Source of the DNA: Wuchereria bancrofti
Taxonomy: Eukaryota; Nematoda; Chromadorea; Rhabditida; Onchocercidae
DNA length: 64,000 nucleotides
Assembly: GCA_005281725.1 (NCBI GenBank)
Contig: SSBO01000009.1
Location: 3,794,163-3,858,162, forward strand
Direction of reading: 5' to 3'
A model generated the notes under the pieces. That model saw nothing but the letters and a program-made list of their open reading frames with translations, did no database searches and was not told the DNA's origin. The translations under genes were made by a program, and so were the position numbers. Positions 38,061 to 49,158 of this stretch are shown here, in pieces (the first letter of the stretch is position 1; each line of letters opens with the position of its first letter).

Positions 38061-40360
38061 TTCATCCAAATCTGAAAGGCAAAAAATAAAGGTTGTTCCG
38101 AACTTTTTGCTTTCCTTACTGAATAGCATTCATAGATTAATAATAAAAATTTCTACTAAATTAAATGAACGCTTATTGCACGTGCGTGTAGTGATAGGTC
38201 TATTACGACACGTGGTATATCTTTCATATATATTGGCTATGCACATATAAGATTTTTCCGCTTCTTCTGTTTATTAACTGGTCTCAATTTACTTTCTTTT
38301 TCCAAAGATGTAAATCATGACCAAACTGTCCAAATAACAAATAAAAAATAACAAACCAACTATTCTTTAATTCATTATGATAATTAATTAAATACGTTAC
38401 ACTGAAAAAAGCAAACTACGCAAACGTAAAAATGATACATAAATGTTGAGAAGCTACGTCAATTAAGTTAGCCATGTTTTATCCATTCTCTTAATTTTAC
38501 CTTCTTTTAGCCATCCTTACTCTCTTTAATTCTCTGTTCTTTATTGTAAAAATTACTAGCCAAGTTTTTGCAGCATAAATATTTCTTTGTATTATTAATG
38601 AATTACCGACATAGCATTAATGATAAAAATTTAGCAGTAAATTAATCGTCTTCCCATTTATTACTTGATATTTATTTGGGGTTTTCCACAATGGTTTATG
38701 GTTATATATTTCTCAAATGACTGATTTTATATCAGTTAGATAAAACAAAACTTTAATTAATAACCGAAGAATGAAAATAAGATTTCAAATACAATTAAAG
38801 AATATCTAACCATAAAATAAATTAAACTATCATTGCAAGGTTTTTAAAGAAGTTTATATAGAATTTAATTAATATCAATAATAAAATTTGTTATTATACC
38901 AAACAAAAAAGTATGTCCTTAATCGAAAAAGATTTATGAATTCACTGACTGGAAGGAGATAAATGTGAAATTAACGCCGATTATCTTGCATAATAGTGCG
39001 CACAATACTGATAATATTATTTGCCGTAACCCAAAAAAACACTGTTTGATACTTTTTGATAATTTCAATCAACACCATAAAAATCAAATGTATACAAAAG
39101 TGGAACATAGGATGATGTTACCAGTGATAAATATAACAAGAAGTTTATCACTTCAGCATAGTTTATTTTATCGACATTACATTCTAGAAATGATTGGACA
39201 AATTCCGAGCATTTTTATAACCACAATAATTACAATTTAGACAAATGAGAGATGAATATCTGATATTATTACGCAGCAGGTGATTAAATATACCAAAAGT
39301 TCGATCATTAGACGGTAATAGCGCTAATTGAGAAATCGGCCTTGAAAAGGCTAATATATAGATAGTGATATTAGTTAAATACTATGAATATCATAACTAT
39401 CAATCCCGAAATTACTTATTTAATCTCGAGACTCGTCAATGTAAAGGATGCAGCTGTGCATGATCTCCTCTAAAAAAATTTTCAAGAAAGGGAAAAAAGA
39501 AGAAAGATTTTAAATCTTTCTTCTTTTCGTAAATATATGTAATAAGCAACTTAATCATGCGAAACAATTTATGCATTCAGTTTTTGAAAAATTTTAATTT
39601 TATAGCCAAAAATACAAAGAAAGCTTGTATAATTAATAAAAAAATTTTAAATCAAAGAACAAATTAAAATTAGCTGTTCAACTATTGAACACTTAATTAT
39701 GTGGTTGAAACACTTTTGAACTGATTAATAAAATAAATATCTTCTGTTACAGTGAATAAAATAAATAGGGTTTGAAAAAAAGAGATAACTCATCAGAAAG
39801 CAAAAAAGACCAACTAAAATTTTAATTAATATCTTTTTCAGTTTAAAAACAATCAGTGATTAGATATGCTGAAATTTTATCACCAACTTATGTTGGTCTG
39901 ATTTTTGTTAATCGACGATGCTAAAAAAATGGGTCCTGTTAAAAAATTTGTGGCAGCCATGCTGGCAAAGTAAATACAAAAAATAGATATAGTGTACATA
40001 TTCATTGTATTATTACTGAATCTTAACAGGTGATATTAATCCATCGCGACATTAACACCGCTACAATAGATGTCTTCTTTGCTTTCTTCAGAAACTGTGG
40101 CAAAAGTCTGAAAGCTAATCGTTTCATTTTTCCAACAAAGAGAATCTTAGTAATTTCAAAATGTTATTAGCGGGTGACTTTCTTTAGTTGTAACTTTTCA
40201 GGTATATTTCGGATATTAGTATGTTACAATTTATGTTTCGGTGTTTTCAAATGTGTTTCACAGTTAAAATGAAATAATCCAATACTAATAAAAGACAGTA
40301 CAACAATTCCAACAGAGCCTGTTAAAATTTTAGCACAAAATGGTCATTCATTCTTTTCAA
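38061..40360. other. No gene recognised
   Basis: Intergenic between the retroelement graveyard and the 3' end of the DUF229 gene. A 91-codon plus frame at 38965-39240 has no motif. Small open stretches around 39910-40110 do not join in phase into a convincing gene on either strand. A perfect inverted repeat at 39495-39527 is listed separately. Confidence 0.45.
39495..39527. repeat. Perfect 16-bp inverted repeat with 1-nt centre
   Basis: AAAAGAAGAAAGATTT (39495-39510), one T, then its exact complement AAATCTTTCTTCTTTT (39512-39527). The purine/pyrimidine strand asymmetry of the arms is notable. It would form a hairpin or cruciform. Confidence 0.9.
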
Positions 40361-43300
40361 TTATTTTCGACAATAACACAATGGGCGAATGTCATCATTA
40401 TTCACGCAGTGGCTTTGGTTACCGTAACTATTCACTCGAATGATCTAAATTAATAAAACTGTAAAAACTGAAAAGTCACAGATGTAACCTTTACTAAAGT
40501 AAAGCAATTTGTGCACTAATTGTTCAAATAAAATGAGAAGAGAAGAATAAAGAATAACTTTTCCAGGTATTTCGAAACTCTCTGCATTCTTCAACAATTG
40601 TGTTTCGTATCTCCCATCACTTGGTGAGGCGCTAACTACTACTTTCAGCAATGGTTGTTCCTCGATGTATTCTGCCGAAATCACCTTGAAAAAAGAATTT
40701 TACAAAATTTTCTTCCACTTTTACAAATTATTTTCATTTGTTAATTTCGATGAGTTAAAAGACCACTGAGAATTTCGCAATTGCAGTAAAACGTATGTTC
40801 AAATTGTCAGTCAATATAAAATCATAACAAGTAATACAAACCCAATACGTTAATATGATTTAGGAAATATTTAAATTGAAACTATCACTTCTTTTAAATG
40901 AAGTATTTCGCATTTTTCGCCTGCTCCTTTCTGTTTCAAGAAATTATTAATTGCATTAACAATGAACTGAGCAGCTTTCATAACATTTTCATCGTGAATG
41001 TCGATCATGTGCCAGTGTTTTTCGCAGATACAGTATTGATCCGGAATTTCCATTTCTTCACAAGTCCTGTCAAACTGACGGTGAACTTCAAAAATAATTA
41101 AACATAACTAATTTATTCTTATCCTTTGAAAATGGGAAAGCACTGACTGTAACAACAGCAGTTGTTAATGTGCTAACCTGTCATACTGAATGGGTCTTAG
41201 AAGACTTCTTGCTCGGATTCCGCCTCTTACCTTGCCAAGTTCTTCGCTGCAATAGTGGCAAATATTTCAAAAATTCAAAAACAAAAGCAAATTAACAATA
41301 AATTAACGCTTAGGAGGACTGTTTGGAAGCCGAATCCAATGGTAATTTTTCCAATCAAATTTCATTGCAACTGCTTGATAATTTCAGATCACAAACACAA
41401 GCAAACTTATATACAAAGAAAAATCAAATATCATGATATTTTGAAAAGCAAATGGAGCAAACCTGAAATCATGTTCATCCCATTTCTGGAAACTTTCTTC
41501 CTTTGCATATCGTGCTATATCGTAGAGTGTAGCGTAAATATCATACTGGGATGTATGTCTTCGAGAATTTCTTTTTAAATTTAAAATAAGCTGCTGATTG
41601 GAACGCAAATATTGTGGAACTGCTATCTGCAATAGGATAAGTTTGATAAAAGCATTTGCTAGACACAATTTGCATAAGGCTTAGATTTACATAATGTATG
41701 CTAATCTATGGTGACAAATTTTGACATGTAATTGTGAAATCAATGTTAATCAGAACAAGAGGAGATAAAAAAGGAGATGAAAAGAGGAGAAATAGAAAAA
41801 ATCGATTATAATTAAACAAAAAAAAAATCGATTATCGTTAATATTACCATAAGTAATGGATTATTGTCTTCGTTGTATCCAGTATCGGTTCTTCGAAGTC
41901 CTCCAAACCGTAATCCATGATCACTCATTATAAATAAGAAAGAGTTGTTTAAATTGTCGACATTTTTGCGAAAAAACTTGGAGAAATGCTGGAAACTATG
42001 AAACATTAAAATAGATTTAAATAAATAAAAAACTTTCAACTTGTTTTGCTTCATTCAATTAATAGTAAAATCTGATTCCAATAATAATTTCACTCAAAAA
42101 ACTTTTCTAAAAAAAAATAGTGAAGAAAATGGCCAACTTTATCAGTTCGATACAATCCGTTAGCGGAATCATGGGCTATCTTTGATAACCACACCAAAGC
42201 AAACTTTGAAAATCCTTTGTATTCGTCTAAGAATTTATCCACAAAATCCATAAGTTTGTGATAGTGCTCTTGACACTCTCCCTTATAGAAATGAGTGTTG
42301 AAATCTTGCCAAACTTCTTCGCCTGATTTAATCGGCCGAAGTGCCAAAGGACTTTAGAGAAACTAATTATAACATTGTATTTGTCTTGAGAAAATCTTAA
42401 TTATTCTTATTGATTTACCTCAAATAATTTCCTCTGCCTGTTTCATCTATTGGAAGGCAACTCAATCATACAGAACAAATCTGATTGGAATTAATAACTA
42501 TTTTTGCTTATATTCAAAGATGACGCTTTTTGGACACTAAAATCTAAAAGAATCAGAACTGCAGCGATGAAATTAAACAGAAATGAACAGTTGTAACTGA
42601 GTACAAATTTTATCGATTTTCAGATTGTCAAAAAAAAAAACAAATTATCTTCACTGAACTACCTCCCATAATGATCAGTTGGAGCTTTGGGAAAACCATG
42701 GCAATTTGGATAGGTGAACATGCTCGGCCAATCTTCAGCCATTATCGATGCATAAGTTTGATTTGTAAAATCATACGTTACTGTTTCATTCATTTTGATA
42801 CCATGCTGAAATGCACTTGTCGGTTTCAGTCTATCATTATGAATAAATTAACGTTAGGATACTATAACCAACTACAAATTCTATTAATTTACTACTTTAC
42901 AATTCATAAAACACACAAATCATAAAAAGATAAATGTGGTAATGATGCTTTTATTTCATAAGGTAATTCATTTTTCGATCTTCTACAAAAAAATCTTTAT
43001 TTAATATAATTATTATCCATCAACCTGCATTCACCGATGTACTCCACTTACTATTTTTTATTTTTTCTCATCTTCTAATCAATGAATTAATTATGATGCA
43101 GTTCACCTTACAAAACTCTGGATGCTCCGAATTATTTTTGCCGGGAAAACGATTTGCATTTAAGTCAGAGATACGAGTCCCTGGAATAAAATGGCAAAAA
43201 AGAAATTCAATTTCGTAAAGGTTTGTACATATGATCTCATTTAATGGTAAATACAGAAATTTATTAATGAATAGCGTGGAAAGGGTAAAATAATCAGTGA

Positions 43301-45444
43301 ACTAAATTTATCAAAAAAAATATGATTTAAGCAACGACCTGAAAAAATGCCATAAGCATTTTGTCGGCTGTTACGGCCAATTTTATTGTGATAATAAAAT
43401 GTTGTTGCTTCGTAAAATTGGCGGAGAACCTCAAAATTATAACTTTTAATGAATTACAACAAATCATTTCATAGTTCCTCCTTTCTAGATTCGTTCAGCT
43501 CATTATATTTCACTGACCCAACTCTAATTTAAGCTCACAAATGGAGTTAAGATGATTTTCTACTATTTTGCAGCTTGCATGCAATCATTAGTAATAAATG
43601 CTTAAGAAATCTACCAGATTTACAAAATCCACTCGATACAAATCAGTAGGGATTGTGTGTCTCTGTCAATTAGAGAATCAATAGGGCTTATGAATTTATG
43701 AGCATTGTTAGTACTACTAATTGGACTTAGTGAATATAGAGATTATAGAACAATTGACAGTAAATAAAAATCAGAATATATTCGAGAAGTTACTTGGTTA
43801 GTCTTAACCATCGTGCGAATTCCCGAAGAGAGTGAGGTGGAATCGAGGATAAAGATAAATACCCCAGGATGTAAGTTATCCTCTTTTTGGAATACCTTCT
43901 GTGTTGGTCGTATTACCTACAAAAATTACTTATCTCACTTCATCAACGCACTCTTATGAAAGCTACCAGGTGATATTGCCAACTTCGTTGTTTTCAATAA
44001 TTGGCATTGGCAAAGTGAAAAACTGATAATTACAAAATTAAAATTGACGAGTTTCCAGCCTACTCAACCTCATGCCGTATTTTCACTTTTCCTTTTATGT
44101 CGGAAAAAGTTGAAGAAATTTTAAATGTCTTGAAAAAATTTCTTTGAGGTAGAAATTACCAATCGCCACTATATAAGAAATAAAACTCATTATCAGGGAT
44201 CAGTCCATAGCGACAACAAATTTCAATTCAACTCGCTCAGTATTCGCTACCCACTCGATCAGTCCCTCATCTACGACAACCCATAGCCAAACCGAATCAA
44301 ACTTCTCCTACGACCAACTACTACCTGGGATACAATTTGATATTATTTAATTAACATCGATCAGTAAAGTTTATTCCGACTAGCGTTTGCATTAGCCAAC
44401 CAACTATCACCAATCAAACAAACTGGAATTTCCGGTCAAACTTGAAAACAACCTGAGCATGAATATAACGAAACGTGGTCGTATTTCCGTCTGTACAGTG
44501 TGTTTCGACAAAATCACAACTTTCATAATATATTGCATTTTTCTCCATTTCTGTCCATTTACCGCTTTTAAAATTCGCCTCGCCGTCTTTATAAAGGCAT
44601 CGATACTCACATTTCGACGTCCTAAGCTGTGATTTAGTAAATGAGCAAACTTAAATTTGTGGTTTTTTTTGAGACATAAGTAAGTACTTTGTGTGACAAA
44701 TATATTGAATGTATTTTTAGATTTCTATTCATCCATATCTGTCTGCATGCGTGTTTTTCACGTATATTTTATACATATTTTATTTTCTGCTTGAGTTAAA
44801 TCATACCTAAAACCCGACTAATTCATAAGGCAGAAGTTATTGATAGAATAATAAAGGGTTCAATTATTTAAGAATTTTCTAAACGTACGTGTTATCAAGC
44901 ATTCGAATTGAGCCATTTTTTAATTCTGTATGCATAACACGAGTTACATTACATCCTTTTAACGGGTCCCGGTCCGGGTGCAAATAAGGTAGTATTTCAG
45001 GATTCCAAGGATCTAAGTTCATGAGACGACATTTTTTAGTATTTTCTTTTCGAAATGTTATGCCTGCAAAGCCAAATCAAATTGACGCAGTGTTTGTTTA
45101 ATATTTCTAATGCAAGTATATATTGCTTTAATTACATAACAGTACTTTAATTTTTTCATTAATGTTTAAATCTGTATGCTTCTTCAAAACCTATCTTAAT
45201 TAATATCAGTTGATTTTTCTTTTTTTTTGGAAATAATCATTGGATCGAAAATACAAAACTAAGATGAAAAAATCTGCGAGGCAAAGGTAACAATTAAAAC
45301 ATTACCAATTTGACGAAAAGAAGCAAATGACTGTTGTAAAATTGTGTTAGAATCAGTAGCAAATAAATAGAAATTAAATAGCACAAAAAATGTGCCAATG
45401 AGAAATGTAAATATGATAAGGAATTTTGTTGCTTTTAAATTCAT
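40361..45444 (-). CDS. DUF229 sulfatase-like type II membrane protein
   Basis: Fifteen minus-strand exons fit in phase to about 632 residues: 45444-45306, 45063-44889, 44621-44453, 43898-43809, 43429-43339, 43180-43107, 42805-42663, 42460-42419, 42351-42138, 41988-41848, 41626-41463, 41246-41178, 41066-40889, 40684-40559, 40444-40361 (TAA). The N-terminus has a signal-anchor (FLIIFTFLIGTFFVLFNFYL). The alkaline-phosphatase/sulfatase fold is marked by VFIFILDSTSLSSGIR near residue 175, MAEDWP, YPNCHGFPKAPTDHY, WLSKIAHD and FIMSDHGLRFGGLRRTD (metal-binding Asp-His). The C-terminus is cysteine-bearing (TCEEMEIPDQYCIC). DUF229 proteins are expanded in nematodes and are predicted Golgi or surface hydrolases of unknown substrate. 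An ATG seven codons upstream (45465) is an alternative start. Confidence 0.9.
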
Positions 45445-47150
45445 TATATATACTGAAATAATCATTTAATGAGACAGCAAGATTTTTATTTCACTAATTT
45501 GGGAATTGTCAACTAATGGATTAAATTTTTGAATTACTGTGAATTTAAGAAAGAGAAGAAGTCACTTAGGATCATTCTTAAGCCAAAGAAATCAGCGACG
45601 CAGATCGCTTGGCTATTGGTTATGTGAGATAGCTAGATCCAAAAAATGATTGACTTATCTTTAGTTTCGGTTTTGGTCAGTTTTTTTAATTGGATATGAA
45701 TAATTAGAACAGTAAGTGAAATAAGTAAGGCTCTTTTTCCCATTCATCATTATTTCTGCTATGAATTAAATTATTTTAGTTTCCCTAAATTGAGGAAAAT
45801 GAAGACTTACTGAAAACTGGAGGGCTCGCTGAAACATCGGAAATTGAGTTAACCATTAAAGTGTAGACCTCCGATGCAAAAAATTGCTTCATTAATTTAA
45901 AGTATGAAGTGTAATTTCACCATGCAAACTTATTGCAGACCATAAATTTGCCATTTGATTTTGCACAATTCAAGTAAATTTATGCAAATTAAAATTTGCA
46001 TGGAATGTGATAAACAAGTAGAGGAAAGCTTTTATTAATGGTATTCCACTCGTATTTATTAAACTACATTAATTGACTGGTTGACTTCTATGTATTTCCT
46101 GATTTATACATTCGACAAATGTGAACAGAGTATAAACATATATATATATATATGACTCTGTTTGTGACATTTTAAACAACACTGAGTCACTGAAAGAGTC
46201 ACTGACACATAGTAGTTCTCGAAAGAGTTAGGAGTGATGGTGGAATAAATCTTACAATTTTTCAATTCCAATTCTGTAAATTTTACTTCTGTATTTCGAA
46301 ACAAATTCCGATTTATCTCTGCAATATGTTATTACACATTTTGTGCGATTTAATAAGGGCGCAATCGTCACAATCTATCTGGAAACAAATGAGTTAGCAC
46401 AAATTTAAAGTGATTGCGTTCAAAATTATTTTAATATGGGGCAAGCAGATTTTTGCGAAGTTCAAAAATGGAAATATTATATCTGTGGGCAAGTAAATTT
46501 CTTTTGTTTTTCTGTTTTTTAGTCTTTGTTTCCTATAACATATATATTCCAGCAATATTTATTCATTTACTTGGAAAAAATTCTTCAAAATTCAAAAATG
46601 AATTAGTAGATTTTCTATGACTAAAATTTTCTTCTGCAATTTTTGTTATTTAACTTTCTTTAAATATATTATGACTCTGTTTGTGACATTTGAATAACAC
46701 AACGATAAATATTTTGAAGTAATAATCCTTAAAATTCATTAATTCAAATTTGAACAGAAATTATCTGCTCTGAGAAGTTAAATACATGAAAGTTTCCATC
46801 CAAAACTCGAAAGAAAATTATCAGCCTTCCATCCATGCCATTCATTCACTAGCTAATCATAAGTAAAACTAATTACTTAAAATTTTCCTACCTGAGCAAT
46901 AATTTTCTACAACGAATGCTAATTCTTTTGATCTTATTTATCATTATCCGCAAGTTCGAGCCTTTTCTCCTTCAGATTTCATTATTGGCATAAATTAACT
47001 CAGTTACAGTAATTAAAATAGACAATGAAGTATCTCACAGATCCAGCTATGGTAAAATTCCATTCATGAAAAATGTGGAATAAATTAGCAAAAAAAAAAC
47101 TTAGCAAATTCAACAGTTTCTAAAAATGAAGTATCTCGCGAATCTCGAGT
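45445..47150. other. Intergenic, upstream of the DUF229 gene
   Basis: Presumed promoter side of the DUF229 gene. No exon recognised. It holds an (AT)n run around 46139-46153 and two copies of a 22-base direct repeat, listed separately. Confidence 0.5.
46153..46692. repeat. 22-base direct repeat pair about 520 bases apart
   Basis: TATGACTCTGTTTGTGACAT plus TT occurs at about 46153 and again at about 46671, each preceded by an AT-rich tract (TATATA or AATATAT) and followed within a few bases by AACAC. The spacer is unrelated sequence. Confidence 0.75.
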
Positions 47151-48513
47151 ACCGCCAACTTCAAATTAAATGAAATAAAATAATTGCATGTAAGAATTAA
47201 TCGTTCAAATTGTAAATAAATGTTAACAATATTCTGAATCATTTAACTTCTCATTAAACCCTTTTCTCATGCGTCTTTTATCTTGATCTAATCAATTTCC
47301 CACTTTTCTTCATTCATTACTGTCCTTAATGATATTTCCTATCTTTGATATCCCTTAGCATAATTTTTGTTCACATACCATTCCTGTATCTAAAGGATCT
47401 AACAAATATTGTAAACTACTTCCATTCTAACATATATTTGTATTCATTTGTTAGAGATTACTTATGCAAAATCTTTACTGCTCGACCACTTCGACCACAA
47501 TTACTTGTTGCTCTGTTATACTTGTCAATAAAATTTAACTCGAAATATTTCGGTATTATTCTGCGCTACTGCTATTCAGAGAAAGGGGAATCTCTTCAGA
47601 ACTAACGAACAGGAAAACTTCTCCAAAAGAAGAAAATCAATCCTCACCAGAGGTTCGACTGTATCAAATCAAAGCCCTCCCAAACTCAATTAAAATTCAC
47701 TACAAAATATTTTGTTGCCAAAAATTATTGAATGTTTGAGATACCAAAGTATTTTGCATCAGTAATTTCCAAAGCGCCAGTATACAGCTACTTTTTCTTC
47801 AGTAGTTCCTTTTCTACCTTAGTGCTGCTGTTCACGAATTTCTTCTCTGACCACCATTTGATCCAACGGCATCAAACTTATTACTTTGACTTCGAGAAGA
47901 GCTTATAGTTTTTTGCTGGTTGTACGGCTTCAATTATCCTAATTCGTGACAAAAAATTATGTAGTGAATTTTATTTGGGTTTGGGAAAGCTTTGGTTTGA
48001 CACAGTCGAAACTTTGGTAAAGGTTAATTGTTTTCTTTACGGGAGATTTTCCTACTCGTTCATTCTGGAGAAATTCGTGCGGATAGCAGTAGCGCACAGT
48101 AACACTGAAATACTAATTAAATTTTATACTTCGGGTTAAATTTTGCTGATGAGTATGACGGGCAAAGATTTTGCATAAGTAATCTCTAACAAATGAATAT
48201 AAATAATGTATGTTAGAATGGGGGTGGTTTACAATATTTGATAGATCCTATGTGAATTAAAATGAGCAGCAGATGTGTATGTGAATAACAAAAAAGAAAG
48301 GAAGGAAGAACTGATTACCATAACGATTAAAATACTACTGATTCAATTAAAATGAGCACAAGATGTGAAATTAGTTAAATAAATTAAACAAAAAGAAACC
48401 ATGAAGAAATAGTTTAATTAGGAAGGAGAAATTGGTTAAATTCATAATTATTTACAATTTGAATGATTAGTTTTTTTGAAATTATTTTATTTTATTTAAT
48501 TTGAGGTTTGCGA
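47151..48513. mobile_element. Foldback element with ~560-bp inverted arms
   Basis: The left arm (about 47151-47715) is matched by the reverse complement of the right arm (about 47955-48513) along its whole length, with small gaps. Matching blocks: a 36-base perfect match (47441-47476 with 48164-48199, containing GAGATTACTTATGCAAAATC); CATTCTAACATA at 47423 with its complement ending at 48220; GCGCTACTGCTAT near 47562 with its complement near 48095; TTCGACTGTATC near 47654 with its complement near 48010; AAAATTCACTACA in the innermost part; and CTTCAAATTAAATGAAAT near 47159 at the outer end. About 240 bases of non-matching centre separate the arms. A chance origin is excluded. No transposase is visible, so this is a non-autonomous foldback or long-TIR element, or a large inverted duplication. 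Target-site duplications were not identified. Confidence 0.85.
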
Positions 48514-49158
48514 CATTCAAATTCTCAAAAGAGCAAAGATTAGCAAAAAAGTGGTTTGGAAGTAATCCAATGGCGAAAAGGAATGTCTAATGATCGGTTT
48601 CCTCGTTTTATTGTTTATGCACTGCTTTGTTCAGCTTGCACCATTAGTAAATGTGCTCGATTAATCAGAAATTGGCAATGATGAATGGTGTACAATTACA
48701 TGAGAATGTCTTATTGAAACTAATTAATCTAAATTAATTCAGTCACTTTCATATTGTCCCGCTAAAAAACAAAAGGAATTGCGCAATAACTGAGAAATAA
48801 ACCTCTCCGTGTTGGAGTTGACAAAATTAAAATGTACTGAAAGCATGCACTTGTGCTGCAGATAAAATACTTTTCACTGATCTCGAAATGAGAACACTCG
48901 CATTTTGGAGACTGAATACCATTAAATTACATTTTGTGTAGTTTTTTGGGAAGTTTTGAGGAACAATTTGTCCGGACAATTGCACAAATCATTTGATGAT
49001 GACAAAAGAAAAGCGTGAAAGTTGAAATTGAATCGAGCGTAAAACTTGAATTGAACTTCTAGCAAAATTCTGTTTCACTCAGAATAAAATAATTTTGTTC
49101 TGAAGAGAAAAAAGAAATTTACAAAACAATGAAAAAAGAACATCTTGAAAACTGAATT
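48514..49158. other. Intergenic, 3' side of the legumain gene
   Basis: No open frame with a motif. AT-rich sequence between the foldback element and the legumain stop codon; it should contain the legumain 3' UTR on the minus strand. Confidence 0.5.

Noticed and set aside
39890..40120. Possible two-exon small gene with a GTAAAT donor and AACAG acceptor (+)
   Set aside because: The join puts a stop codon straight after the junction, and the upstream frame is itself interrupted.
41255..41578. 107-codon plus-strand frame
   Set aside because: It is antisense to a well-supported DUF229 exon (41463-41626) and has no motif.
47345..47605. 86-codon plus-strand frame
   Set aside because: It lies inside the left arm of the foldback element and is not preserved as an equivalent frame in the right arm, so it is probably fortuitous.
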